From positions 65,447 through 129,446 of the forward strand of contig BNBX01000007.1 of assembly GCA_014656175.1 (NCBI GenBank): a DNA stretch of 64,000 nucleotides, in the 5' to 3' direction. The notes under the pieces are model-generated. The model had not been told where the DNA came from. It ran no database searches and worked only from the letters and a program-made list of their open reading frames with translations. Of this stretch, positions 34,198 through 42,073 are shown one piece after another (the first letter of the stretch is position 1; every line of letters starts with the position of its first letter). This stretch comes from Streptomyces werraensis (GTDB taxonomy: Bacteria; Actinomycetota; Actinomycetes; Streptomycetales; Streptomycetaceae). The position numbers were made by a program, and so were the translations under genes.

Positions 34198-35484
34198 TCA
34201 TCCCTCCTTCGCCGCCGCGCACACGGCGCGGGTGATCCGCGCGACGTCGGCGTCGCCCGTGACGTACGGCGGCATCGTGTACACCAGGTCGCGGAACGGG
34301 CGCAGCCACACGCCCTCCCGCACGGCCGCCCGGGTGGCCGCGGCCATGTCGACGTCGTGGTCCAGCTGGACGACCCCGATGGCGCCCAGTACGCGTACGT
34401 CCCGCACCCCGGGCAGCTCGGCCGCCCCGGCCAGGCCCTCCCGCAGCCCGGACTCGATCCGTTTGACCTCGGCGCGCCAGTCCTGCCCGAGCAGCAGCTC
34501 CACGGAGGCACAGGCCACGGCCGCCGCCAGGGGGTTGCCCATGAACGTCGGGCCGTGCGCCAGCACCGGCACCTCGCCGCGCGAGATGCCCTCGGCCACC
34601 CGCGAGGAGCACAGCGTCGCCGCCATCGTGAGGTAACCACCGGTCAGGGCCTTGCCCACGCACATCACGTCCGGCGACACCGCCGCGTGCTCCGCCGCGA
34701 ACAGCGCCCCCGTGCGCCCGAACCCGGTCGCGATCTCGTCGAAAACCAGCAGCACGCCGTGCGCGTCGCACGCCTCCCGCAGCACCCGCAGATACGCGGG
34801 GGAGTGGAACCGCATCCCGCCCGCGCCCTGCACCACCGGCTCCACGATCACCGCGGCCAGTTCATGCGCGTGCCGCCCGATCAGCTCCCGCAGATGGTCC
34901 GCGTACGTCTCCTCGTACGGGCCGGGCGGGGCGTCGGCGAAGACCTGGCGGGGCAGCACACCGGACCACAGGTCGTGCATCCCGCCCTCGGGGTCGCACA
35001 CCGACATCGGGTGCCAGGTGTCGCCGTGGTAGCCGCCCCGCCAGGTCAGCAGCCTGCGCTTCTCCGGCCGGCCCAGCGAACGCCAGTACTGCAGGCACAT
35101 CTTGACCGCGACCTCGACCGACACCGACCCCGAGTCGGCCAGGAACACATGCTCCAGACCGTCCGGCGAGATGTCGACAAGGAGCTTCGCCAGCCGTACG
35201 GCGGGCTCGTGCGTGAGCCCGCCGAACATCACGTGGCTCATCCGGCCCAGCTGGTCGCGCGCGGCCTCGTTGAGCACCGGGTGGTTGTAGCCGTGGATCG
35301 CCGACCACCAGGACGACATGCCGTCGACCAGCTCGCCCGACCCGTCGGCGAGGGTCAGCCGGACCCCGCTCGCCGACGCGACGACGAGCGGTTCCTGACG
35401 CCCCGGCATGGGCCCGTACGGATGCCACACATGCCGCCGGTCGAGCTCCAGCAGCGCGGCGACGGACGCGTCGGGCTCAGGCAT
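34198..35484 (-). CDS. bioA: DAPA aminotransferase
   Basis: 428 residues. HVWHPYGPMPG near the N-terminus, SSWWSAIHGYNHPVLNEAA, the PLP-binding FDEIATGFGRTG and the Schiff-base Lys in CVGKALTGGYLTMAATLCS identify BioA. It makes 7,8-diaminopelargonate from KAPA with S-adenosylmethionine as amino donor. The ATG at 35484 overlaps the last codons of bioB by 8 bases, so translation is coupled. Confidence 0.97.
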   Translation of the reverse strand: MPEPDASVAALLELDRRHVWHPYGPMPGRQEPLVVASASGVRLTLADGSGELVDGMSSWWSAIHGYNHPVLNEAARDQLGRMSHVMFGGLTHEPAVRLAKLLVDISPDGLEHVFLADSGSVSVEVAVKMCLQYWRSLGRPEKRRLLTWRGGYHGDTWHPMSVCDPEGGMHDLWSGVLPRQVFADAPPGPYEETYADHLRELIGRHAHELAAVIVEPVVQGAGGMRFHSPAYLRVLREACDAHGVLLVFDEIATGFGRTGALFAAEHAAVSPDVMCVGKALTGGYLTMAATLCSSRVAEGISRGEVPVLAHGPTFMGNPLAAAVACASVELLLGQDWRAEVKRIESGLREGLAGAAELPGVRDVRVLGAIGVVQLDHDVDMAAATRAAVREGVWLRPFRDLVYTMPPYVTGDADVARITRAVCAAAKEG

Positions 35485-36715
35485 TGGGCGCGAGATCCGT
35501 TCCGGCGCCCCGGCGGCGCACGGCCACCAGGCCGGGACGCGGCTCGTCGGCGGAGGCGGCGGGGGCGGGCGCCGCGGCGGGGGCCGATCCGCAGACACCG
35601 CCGCCCTGGTGCGAGCCGCGGCCGCCGCCTTCGTGGGCCCCGCAGCCGGCTTCGCCGCCGTCGTGGGACCCGCAGGCCCCGCCGCCCGCGTGGGAGCCGC
35701 AGCCGCCGCCCGTCCGGTGCTCGGGCAGGGTGACCTCCCCGGCGCCCTCCACCTCGAAGCCGGCGTCCGCGATCATCTCGAGGTCCGCCTTGCCGGCCTG
35801 GCCCTCGCTGGTGAGGTAGTCGCCCAGGAAGATGGAGTTGGCCAGGTGCAGCGCGAGCGGCTGCATCGTGCGCAGGTGCACCTCACGGCCGCCCGCGATC
35901 CGCACCTCGACGTCCGGGCAGACGAATCGCACCATCGCCAGGATGCGCAGGCAGCGCTGCGGCGTCAGGTTCCACTCCTTGGCGAGCGGGGTGCCCTCGA
36001 ACGGGATCAGGAAGTTGACCGGCACCGAGTCCGGGTCCAGCTCGCGCAGCGAGAACACCACGTCGACCAGGTCCTCGTCGGTCTCGCCCATGCCCGCGAT
36101 CAGCCCGGAACAGGCGGACAGCCCGGCCGCGTGGGCCTTGCGCACCGTGTCGACCCGGTCGGCGTAGGTGTGCGTGGTCGTGATCTCGCCGTACGTCGAC
36201 TCGGACGTGTTGAGGTTGTGGTTGTAGGCGTCCGCGCCCGCCTCGCGCAGCCGCTCCGCCTGGCCGTCGGAGAGCAGACCCAGACAGGCGCACACCTCGA
36301 CGTCCTCGTTCTGCTCCTTGATCGCCTTGATGGTGTCGGACACCCGGTCCACGTCCCGGTCCGTCGGGCCGCGTCCGCTCGCCACCAGGCACACCCGCTT
36401 CGCGCCCCCGGCCAGTCCCGCGGCGGCGGCCCGGGACGCCTCGTCCGGCTTCAGCCACGTGTACTTGAGGATGTCGGCCTTCGAGCCCAGTCGCTGGGAG
36501 CAGTAGGAGCAGTCCTCCGGGCACAGCCCGGACTTCAGGTTCACCAGATAGTTGAGTTTCACCCGGCGGCCGAACCAGTGCCTGCGCACCTTCCCGGCCG
36601 CCGCCACCACGTCGAGCAGCTCGTCGTCGGTCGTCGCGAGGACGGCCAGCGCCTCGGCCCGTGTCGGCGTCTCGCGCCGAAGCCCCTTGTCCACCAGCGT
36701 GTTCAGCAGGTCCAT
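35477..36715 (-). CDS. bioB: Biotin synthase with Cys/His-rich C-terminal tail
   Basis: 412 residues. The radical-SAM cluster motif GLCPEDCSYCSQRLG (CxxxCxxC) is present. YNHNLNTSESTYGEITTTHT and the residues near GMGETDEDLVD and VNFLIPFEGTPLAK match BioB, which inserts sulfur into dethiobiotin. After residue about 332, where other BioB proteins end, there is an 80-residue tail. It begins with four or five units of the form CG(S/A)HxGGG (Cys4, His4-5) and continues with an Ala/Pro-rich stretch. It heads the operon bioB-bioA-bioD, divergent from bioF. Confidence 0.96.
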   Translation of the reverse strand: MDLLNTLVDKGLRRETPTRAEALAVLATTDDELLDVVAAAGKVRRHWFGRRVKLNYLVNLKSGLCPEDCSYCSQRLGSKADILKYTWLKPDEASRAAAAGLAGGAKRVCLVASGRGPTDRDVDRVSDTIKAIKEQNEDVEVCACLGLLSDGQAERLREAGADAYNHNLNTSESTYGEITTTHTYADRVDTVRKAHAAGLSACSGLIAGMGETDEDLVDVVFSLRELDPDSVPVNFLIPFEGTPLAKEWNLTPQRCLRILAMVRFVCPDVEVRIAGGREVHLRTMQPLALHLANSIFLGDYLTSEGQAGKADLEMIADAGFEVEGAGEVTLPEHRTGGGCGSHAGGGACGSHDGGEAGCGAHEGGGRGSHQGGGVCGSAPAAAPAPAASADEPRPGLVAVRRRGAGTDLAPNA

Positions 36716-36781
36716 GGGAGCCGATCCTGTCCTACGGGACCCGTCCGGGCCAAGGAGACTTCGGACAACAGAGCCGTCCGG

Positions 36782-36803
36782 CGGTGTGGGTATCACCACA
36801 CCG
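36782..36803. promoter_or_regulatory. Inverted repeat in the divergent bioB/bioF promoter region
   Basis: Perfect 8-base arms CGGTGTGG and CCACACCG flank GTATCA. It lies 67 bases from the bioB start and 59 from the bioF start, so one bound protein could control both operons. It does not match the E. coli BirA or corynebacterial BioQ sites known to me. Confidence 0.5.
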
Positions 36804-36862
36804 TGGCCCGGGCGGCCTGCCGCTAATGTCTGTGCACTGCCTACAAAATCCGCGGAGGACCC

Positions 36863-37990
36863 ATGGCGTTCGGCTGGATCGACGAGCAGGCGGAACTGCG
36901 CCGCAGGGCCGGGCTCGTCCGCACCCTGCGCCCCCGGCCGGCCGACACGCCGCTCCTGGACCTGGCGAGCAACGACTACCTGGGCCTCGCCCGCCATCCA
37001 GAGGTCGTCGAGGGGGCCGCGCGGGCGGCCCGTACCTGGGGCGGCGGCGCGACCGGCTCCCGGCTGGTCACCGGCACCACCGAGCTCCACACCGAACTCG
37101 AACGCGAACTGGCCGGGTTCTGCGGCTTCGAGGCGGCCCTGGTCTTCTCCTCCGGCTACGCGGCCAACCTCGCCGCCGTCACCGCCCTCGCCCCACACGG
37201 TGCGCTGGTCGTCTCCGACGCGGGCAACCACGCCTCGCTGATCGACGGCTGCCGGCTGGCCCGGGGCACGACCCAGGTGGTGGCGCACCGCGACCCGGAC
37301 GCCGTGCGCAAGGCGCTGGACGGCCACGAGGGTCCCGCGGTGGCGGTGTCGGACACGGTGTTCTCCGTGGACGGGGACGCGGCACCGCTGGCCGCGCTGG
37401 CCGAGGCGTGCCGGGAGCACGGCGCGGGTCTGGTGCTCGACGACGCGCACGGGCTCGGTGTGCTGGGCGACGGCGGCCGGGGCGCCGCGAACGCGGCGGG
37501 CCTCGCGGGGGCCGACGACGTCGTGGTGACGGTGACGCTGTCCAAGTCGCTCGGCAGCCAGGGCGGCGCAGTGCTGGGGCCGGCGCGGGTCATCGGCCAT
37601 CTGGTCAACGCGGCGCGGACGTTCATCTTCGACACCGGTCTGGCCCCGGCGGCGGCGGGCGCGGCCCTGGCGGCGCTGCGGCTGCTGCGGCGCGAACCCG
37701 GGCGTGCGGCGCGCGCGGCCGAGGTCGCGCGCGACCTGCACGCCCGGCTGACGGCCGCGGGTCTGGAAGCGGTGCGTCCGGACGCCGCGGTCGTCTCCGT
37801 GCGCGCTCCTTCCCCGGAGCAGGCCGTGCGTTGGGCGGCCGACTGCAGGACGGCCGGTCTGTCCGTGGGCTGCTTCCGTCCTCCTTCCGTGCCCGACGGC
37901 ATCTCACGGCTCAGACTGACCGCCCGGGCGGACCTGTCCGGGGCGGAGATCGAACGTGCTGTACGGGTGATCGGCGAAACGCGGCCATGA
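36863..37990 (+). CDS. bioF: 8-amino-7-oxononanoate synthase
   Basis: 375 residues with GGAGG before ATG 36863. The alpha-oxoamine-synthase features are present: ASNDYLGLARHPEV, GGGATGSRLVTGTTELH, DDAHGLGVLGDGGRG and the PLP lysine in VTLSKSLGSQGGAVLG. It condenses pimeloyl-thioester with alanine, the first committed step of biotin ring assembly. It is alone on the plus strand, divergent from bioB-A-D. No bioC, bioH or bioI-like gene adjoins, so pimelate supply is encoded elsewhere. Confidence 0.95.
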   Translation: MAFGWIDEQAELRRRAGLVRTLRPRPADTPLLDLASNDYLGLARHPEVVEGAARAARTWGGGATGSRLVTGTTELHTELERELAGFCGFEAALVFSSGYAANLAAVTALAPHGALVVSDAGNHASLIDGCRLARGTTQVVAHRDPDAVRKALDGHEGPAVAVSDTVFSVDGDAAPLAALAEACREHGAGLVLDDAHGLGVLGDGGRGAANAAGLAGADDVVVTVTLSKSLGSQGGAVLGPARVIGHLVNAARTFIFDTGLAPAAAGAALAALRLLRREPGRAARAAEVARDLHARLTAAGLEAVRPDAAVVSVRAPSPEQAVRWAADCRTAGLSVGCFRPPSVPDGISRLRLTARADLSGAEIERAVRVIGETRP

Positions 37991-38035
37991 GTCGGCGGGG
38001 CACGGCCGTGCGTCGCGCGGGGAACGGACGGTCGG

Positions 38036-38057
38036 CGGGATGCCGGGACGCATCCCG
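38036..38057. terminator. Weak hairpin between bioF and DUF397 gene
   Basis: Arms CGGGATGC and GCATCCCG around a 6-base loop sit between convergent genes. Confidence 0.5.
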
Positions 38058-38078
38058 TTCAAGGACCGGGACGCCGGA

Positions 38079-38303
38079 TCAGTGGACCGCCGTCACGAAG
38101 CGGACCCAGGCGTCGCGCGAGAAGAGCAGCGCGGGCCCCTCCGGTGCCTTGCTGTCGCGCACGGCGAGCAGTCCGGCCGAGGGGCCGGCGGCCGGCCGGG
38201 CCGTCTCCACGCAGTTGTTCGCCCCCGTGCTGTAGCTGCTGCGCAGCCACCGCACATCGTGCAGGACGAGGCTGGAAGGGATGGTCCGAGGCGGTGCGGG
38301 CAT
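38079..38303 (-). CDS. DUF397 small protein
   Basis: 74 residues: VRWLRSSYSTGANNCVETAR, then LLAVRDSKAPEGPALLFSRD and AWVRFVT. This is the DUF397 pattern of small Streptomyces proteins that accompany XRE/WhiJ-type regulators. It has AAGGAGG before ATG 38303 and follows the XRE gene by 10 bases, so they are cotranscribed. In characterised whiJ-like loci the partner is thought to antagonise the regulator. Confidence 0.9.
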   Translation of the reverse strand: MPAPPRTIPSSLVLHDVRWLRSSYSTGANNCVETARPAAGPSAGLLAVRDSKAPEGPALLFSRDAWVRFVTAVH

Positions 38304-38312
38304 CTTGCCTCC

Positions 38313-39173
38313 TTACGCGCCGGCCGCTGCGCCGGCGATGAATTCCGACGATTCCTCGGGAGTGAGGGCGTGGCTCGCCAGGGCCTCGAAGGCCTCCGAG
38401 TACGCCCGGAGGTCTTCTTTCCGCTCCAGGTAGTGACTAGTCGTCAAGTGGTCGTGCACCACCACATCCAGGTCAGAAGTGCGCGGAAATGAAAAGATGA
38501 CGAAGGGACCCGTTACGCCGATGTGCGCGCCCGCACTGAACGGCAGGACCTGCAACCGCACTTGGGGCAGCCGGGACGCCTCGACCAGCCGGTACAGCTG
38601 ACGCGACATCACCTCGGGACCGCCCACCTCACGGCGGAGCACGGCCTCGTCCAGCACCGCCCACAGCTCCAGCGGCGGCTCGGCGCGCAGCACGTCCTGC
38701 CGGGCCAGCCGCACCTCCACGAGGGCGTCGAGCCGCTCCTCCGACTCGCCCTCCAGGGCGGCCTCCGTCACCGCCCGCGCGTACTCGGGCGTCTGCAGCA
38801 GCCCCGGGACCACGGTGGTCTCCAGGGTGCGCATCGCGCTCGCCTGCGACTCCAGACTGATGAAGTCCCGGTACGTCGGGGGCAGCACGCCCCGGTACGC
38901 GTGCCACCAGTGGTGCCGCCCGTCACCGTCGCCGGTGCCCGACAGCACCAGCAGCAACTCCCGCAACTGCGGGTCGTCCACGCCGTAGACGTCGAGGAGT
39001 AACCGTACGTCGGCCGGTTTCGCCCCGCTCGTGCCCGTCTCGATCCGGCTCACCTTCGACTGGTGCCAGCCCGCCAGCCGGGCCGCGTCGCCGCTCGTGA
39101 GTCCGGCCGCGGTGCGCAGCGCGCGCAGTTCGGCGCCCAGTTTCCTGCGGCGCACCGCGGGACCGTTCTGCAT
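38313..39173 (-). CDS. XRE-family (WhiJ/Scr1-type, DUF5753) regulator with TTA codon
   Basis: 286 residues. An N-terminal XRE HTH (LRALRTAAGLTSGDAARLAG, HQSKVSRIETG) is followed by the DUF5753 domain (HWWHAYRGVLPPTYRDFISL, VPGLLQTPEYARAV, RLPQVRLQVLPFSAG). AAGGAGAAG precedes ATG 39173. Leu58 is encoded by TTA (39002-39000), the rare codon read by the bldA tRNA. It is the only TTA codon I found in this window. It groups with the DUF397 gene and a divergent HATPase gene, the standard trio of whiJ/abaA-like loci. Confidence 0.93.
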   Translation of the reverse strand: MQNGPAVRRRKLGAELRALRTAAGLTSGDAARLAGWHQSKVSRIETGTSGAKPADVRLLLDVYGVDDPQLRELLLVLSGTGDGDGRHHWWHAYRGVLPPTYRDFISLESQASAMRTLETTVVPGLLQTPEYARAVTEAALEGESEERLDALVEVRLARQDVLRAEPPLELWAVLDEAVLRREVGGPEVMSRQLYRLVEASRLPQVRLQVLPFSAGAHIGVTGPFVIFSFPRTSDLDVVVHDHLTTSHYLERKEDLRAYSEAFEALASHALTPEESSEFIAGAAAGA

Positions 39174-39244
39174 GGGCTTCTCCTTACTCCTTCCGGGCCG
39201 CCCGGATACGGTCTCCCGTCGCAGAGTTCACCGCTTTGAGCGAC

Positions 39245-39260
39245 AGATATATGCATATCT
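39245..39260. promoter_or_regulatory. AT-rich inverted repeat between XRE and HATPase genes
   Basis: AGATATATGCATATCT has perfect 6-base arms around ATGC and is strikingly AT-rich for this genome. It lies 72 bases from the XRE start and is a candidate operator for the XRE regulator. Confidence 0.45.
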
Positions 39261-39385
39261 TGGTGGATCGCCACGCAGCACCCTGCGGTGATGGCACTCT
39301 GGCGGCGAAGCACCAGTGCGGGACCGTACTCGAACCAACCGCTCCGTGTCGGACTGCGGTCCCGTGGGAAAGGGACGACGTCGCC

Positions 39386-39859
39386 ATGGCAGACCATCTG
39401 GAAGCATCCGTCACTCTGCCGAGCGATCCCGCCTCGGTCTCCGCCGCGCGGGCCCATGTGGCCGGTGCGCTGGCGGAATGGGGGCTGCCACCGGACGCCG
39501 AGCTCTGCGACACCGTGCGGCTGATCGTCTCCGAGCTGGCGACCAACGCGGTGCAGCACACCTTCGGCCAGTCGCCCACGTTCACGGTGGACGTCGTCCT
39601 GGTCCGCGACGAGCGGGTGCACATCGGGGTGACGGACAGTCACCCCCGGTTCCCCAAGCGGCTCCCCGCGGCGGTCCAGCAGGACAACGGGCGCGGACTG
39701 GTCATCATCCGCTGGCTCACCGCGGAGTGCGGCGGCCGGCTGAGGATCCGCCCCACCCGGGAGGGCGGCAAGACGGTCGCCGTCGAACTCCCGTGGCCGG
39801 GCGCCGCCACCGTCCAGCCCACGGAGACGGTGGTCGCGGCGGCGCAGCAGGAGCCGTGA
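39386..39859 (+). CDS. RsbW-like HATPase (anti-sigma-type) protein
   Basis: 157 residues from ATG 39386; a longer frame from a TTG at 39236 reads through the promoter region and is not favoured. The HATPase_c_2 motifs are VRLIVSELATNAVQHTFG (N box), HIGVTDSHPRFPKR and DNGRGLVIIRWLTAE (G box). Proteins of this type are serine kinases or anti-sigma factors; here it belongs to a WhiJ-type trio. No anti-anti-sigma gene is adjacent. Confidence 0.9.
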   Translation: MADHLEASVTLPSDPASVSAARAHVAGALAEWGLPPDAELCDTVRLIVSELATNAVQHTFGQSPTFTVDVVLVRDERVHIGVTDSHPRFPKRLPAAVQQDNGRGLVIIRWLTAECGGRLRIRPTREGGKTVAVELPWPGAATVQPTETVVAAAQQEP

Positions 39860-40001
39860 CGTCGCGGAACGGCCCGTCAGGCATCTGAGTCCGCGGCGGA
39901 CGGCGTGAGGGGCCCGGGACGGTCGCCGTCCCGAGGACGGCCCCGCCGGGCCCCTGCGGGACGCCGCGCGGGCGCTGGGCCCGTGCGGCCGGTCGCGGCC
40001 C

Positions 40002-40031
40002 GGCGGCGGCGCTCCCGCGGGCGCCGCCGCC
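40002..40031. terminator. Strong hairpin terminator
   Basis: Perfect 11-base arms GGCGGCGGCGC and GCGCCGCCGCC around an 8-base loop lie between the convergent HATPase and NlpC/P60 genes. Confidence 0.75.
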
Positions 40032-40039
40032 TCCGCCCG

Positions 40040-40513
40040 TCACTTCACGCGGCCGTACCAGACGCTCTTGGTCCAGATCTTCTGCAGCCGCACCACGTCC
40101 CCGGTCTTCGGGGCGTGCCAGATCTTGTTCTTACCCGCGTAGATCCCGACGTGGTACACGTAGCTGCCCGAGTGGAAGAACACCAGATCCCCGACCTTGC
40201 GGCTGCTCTTGGAGATGTGGCGCGTCTTGTTGTACTGCTGGGCGGCCGTGCGGGGGAGCTTCTTCCCCGCCTTCTTGAACGAGTACAGCGTCAGGCCCGA
40301 GCAGTCGAACCGGTTCGGCCCGGTCGCCCCCCACTGGTACGGCGCCCCCTTCTTGGACGCCGCGACCTTCAGGGCCTTGGTGCCCACGGTCGCCGCGGCG
40401 GCCTCCCCGGCCGCTCCCGGTACCACGATCGAGCCGCCGACGGCGGCGAGGGTGAGGGCCGAGGCCGTGCCGGCCCGGGCCATGAGAGACGGGACACGAT
40501 TGAGCGCACTCAT
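40040..40513 (-). CDS. Secreted NlpC/P60 (C40) peptidoglycan hydrolase
   Basis: 157 residues. A signal peptide (MARAGTASALTLAAVGGSIV, cleavage near AAAA) precedes a single NlpC/P60 domain. The catalytic Cys is in NRFDCSGLTLYSFKKAGKKL, the His in YVYHVGIYAGKNKIWHAP. Such gamma-D-Glu-diaminopimelate endopeptidases cleave peptidoglycan stems during growth and sporulation. It has no cell-wall-binding repeats and is short for the family. Its 5' leader is a ydaO-type riboswitch, so c-di-AMP probably turns it off. Confidence 0.94.
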   Translation of the reverse strand: MSALNRVPSLMARAGTASALTLAAVGGSIVVPGAAGEAAAATVGTKALKVAASKKGAPYQWGATGPNRFDCSGLTLYSFKKAGKKLPRTAAQQYNKTRHISKSSRKVGDLVFFHSGSYVYHVGIYAGKNKIWHAPKTGDVVRLQKIWTKSVWYGRVK

Positions 40514-40530
40514 GCGCAACCCTTCGTCAG

Positions 40531-40690
40531 CCGCCTGTGAAGGATGACCTGTCGGATTCGGGCTGGCGAAGTAGCCCGGCCGCTGACGCGGCTTCACCCC
40601 AAGGGCTGCTCGGGACGCGCACCGTGCGCGTACCGGCGACCCGTCGTGCTTGGGTCCTCCACTCCTGCCGATCCACTCCTGTCGACCGGT
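40531..40690 (-). ncRNA. ydaO/yuaA (c-di-AMP) riboswitch in leader of NlpC/P60 gene
   Basis: On the minus strand the leader has GGAGGACCCAAG, a small hairpin around ACGCGCACGGTGCGCGT, GGGGTGAAGCC and the conserved 3' end CAGCCCGAATCCGACAGG followed by CACAGGCGGCTGACGAAGG. This is the ydaO motif as known upstream of Streptomyces rpfA and other wall-hydrolase genes. The 5' edge is approximate. It ends less than 20 bases from the ATG, so it could act on transcription or on ribosome access. Confidence 0.85.
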
Positions 40691-41060
40691 CATCCGGGCG
40701 GCGGCAGGACTCGGCGTCCGCCCGGATCGCCCCGCCGCGGCGGCGGGGTCTTGTCGTCAGTCAGGGATCTTGACCCATGAGGCGATCGAATTCCCAACGG
40801 AACGGGGGGTTTGTGTTGTTACTCACCACTCACCCGTTCGGGTGGACAGTTGTCCGTTCGAGTCGCCGTCAAGAAGGCGTGTGAGGCCAGGACCAGGGCT
40901 GGAATGGTCAATTCCGCCCCTCGGCGGGGGCGGGTGCGCAAGTTCGACGGCCTCAAAAAAGGAGGTTCGTCTACGCCGGACGGGGGTACGCCGTTCGGTC
41001 CGTTTCAACGCGTCGCGGGGTGTGCCGTCGAGCGGGCCCCTCGCTCCGGGCCCGCTCCCG
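40691..41060. other. Intergenic region upstream of riboswitch, no gene seen
   Basis: This 370-base stretch lies between the riboswitch and a convergent/parallel small gene. It holds a short hairpin CCCCGCC-N5-GGCGGGG (40730-40748) and an inverted repeat GGACAGTTGTCC (40844-40855). The promoter of the riboswitch transcript should be here on the minus strand, but I could not fix its boxes. The open frames are short and lack coding character. Confidence 0.5.
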
Positions 41061-41366
41061 TCAACGTCCCGTCTGCGGCGGCAGCATGACCCTCGCCGTG
41101 CGCCGCTCGCCGTCCAGCACCCGCAGGGCGCGCGCCAGCGTCTCGGCGTGCAGCTCGCTCTCGCCCCGCCGGTGCATCAGGGTCAGCGCGTCGCGCAGCG
41201 CGACCGCCTTGCCGGCCAGCGCCTGGGCGGCGCGCAGGCTCCGGTAGGTGTCGCCGCCCTGGGCCGGGTTGACCCGGCCGAGCAGGTCGACGACCTCCAG
41301 GTAGCGGTCGATCAGTTCGGCCTCCGCCCGGGTCAGCGCGGGCAGCGGCGGCAGTTCGGGCAGCAT
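41061..41366 (-). CDS. Small helical protein downstream of ClpP-like gene
   Basis: 101 residues, no recognised domain: LPPLPALTRAEAELIDRYLE, VVDLLGRVNPAQGGDTYRSL and HAETLARALRVLDGERRTAR suggest three or four helices. It follows the ClpP-like gene by 7 bases on the same strand, so they are cotranscribed. A role as partner, substrate adaptor or inhibitor of that ClpP-like protein is possible, but only the linkage supports it. Confidence 0.7.
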   Translation of the reverse strand: MLPELPPLPALTRAEAELIDRYLEVVDLLGRVNPAQGGDTYRSLRAAQALAGKAVALRDALTLMHRRGESELHAETLARALRVLDGERRTARVMLPPQTGR

Positions 41367-41373
41367 CCTCGGC

Positions 41374-42009
41374 TCACCTCGCGCCGTTCGCGGTACGGGG
41401 GCCCCGGTGGTGCGGCACGATCCGGTCGGCGAGGCCGTACTCCACGGCGGCCCGCGCGTCCAGGACCAGGTCCCGTTCCAGGTCCGCCCGCACCCGGTCC
41501 ACGGGCCGGCCGGTGTGCCGGGCCAGCATCTCCTCCGTGCGGGCCCTGATCCGTGCCAGCTCGCCGGCCTGGATCGCCAGGTCGCCGGCGCTGCCCTCCA
41601 CCGGCCCGGGGAGGGCGGGCTGACGGAGCACCAGCCGGGAGCCGGGGAGGACGTACCGCTTGCCCGGGGTGCCGGCGGCCAGCAGCAGCGCGGCCGTCCC
41701 CTCCGCGCGGCCCAGGCAGACCGTCTCGACGTCGCAGGTGACGTACGTCAGGGCGTCGTGCAGGGCGGACATGGCGTGGAACGGGCCGCCGGGGGAGTTC
41801 AGGTACAGCGAGATGTCGCGGTCCGGGGCGTGGTGCTCGAGGTACATGAGCTGCGCCGTCACGTCGTTCACCGCGGTCTCGTCGATCCGCGTGCCCAGGA
41901 CGACGATCCGCTCCTCCAGCAGCCGGGCGTAGGGGTCGGTGGTCCGGTGCCCCGAGACCGTGCTCTCGGTGAACTCGGGCAGGACGTGGCGGGCGGGCGG
42001 TCGCGTCAT
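41374..42009 (-). CDS. ClpP-like protein lacking catalytic Ser and His
   Basis: 211 residues of the ClpP fold: LEERIVVLGTRIDETAVNDV, LYLNSPGGPFHAMSALHDAL, VCLGRAEGTAALLLAAG, YVLPGSRLVLRQPALPG and LERDLVLDARAAVEYGLADR. The ClpP catalytic Ser (usually in AASMGAF) is Gly104 and the His (usually MIHQP) is Arg129, while the Asp of ERD (Asp180) is kept. It is thus a pseudo-protease, likely structural or regulatory in a mixed Clp ring. AGGAGGG precedes ATG 42009. It is divergent from the Phd gene and cotranscribed with a small gene. Confidence 0.9.
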   Translation of the reverse strand: MTRPPARHVLPEFTESTVSGHRTTDPYARLLEERIVVLGTRIDETAVNDVTAQLMYLEHHAPDRDISLYLNSPGGPFHAMSALHDALTYVTCDVETVCLGRAEGTAALLLAAGTPGKRYVLPGSRLVLRQPALPGPVEGSAGDLAIQAGELARIRARTEEMLARHTGRPVDRVRADLERDLVLDARAAVEYGLADRIVPHHRGPRTANGAR

Positions 42010-42026
42010 GATGCCCTCCTGTCTCG

Positions 42027-42067
42027 TTGTCTGTAAAAAATGTACAGGACGTACGTGACGTTATGAT
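42027..42067. promoter_or_regulatory. Shared ClpP-like/Phd promoter region with repeat
   Basis: CTGTA (42031-42035) and TACAG (42043-42047) form an inverted repeat around a 7-base AT-rich spacer, next to ACGTACGT. TATGAT (42062-42067) is a good -10 box whose start would be ATG 42074, making the phd mRNA leaderless. Confidence 0.5.
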
Positions 42068-42073
42068 GGCTTC

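Noticed and set aside
39236..39385. N-terminal extension of the HATPase gene from a TTG
   Set aside because: It would translate the AT-rich palindrome and promoter region; the HATPase domain starts after ATG 39386.
40811..41089. 92-residue plus-strand ORF in the NlpC-ClpP intergenic region
   Set aside because: Basic, low-complexity, no ribosome site and overlaps the small minus-strand gene.
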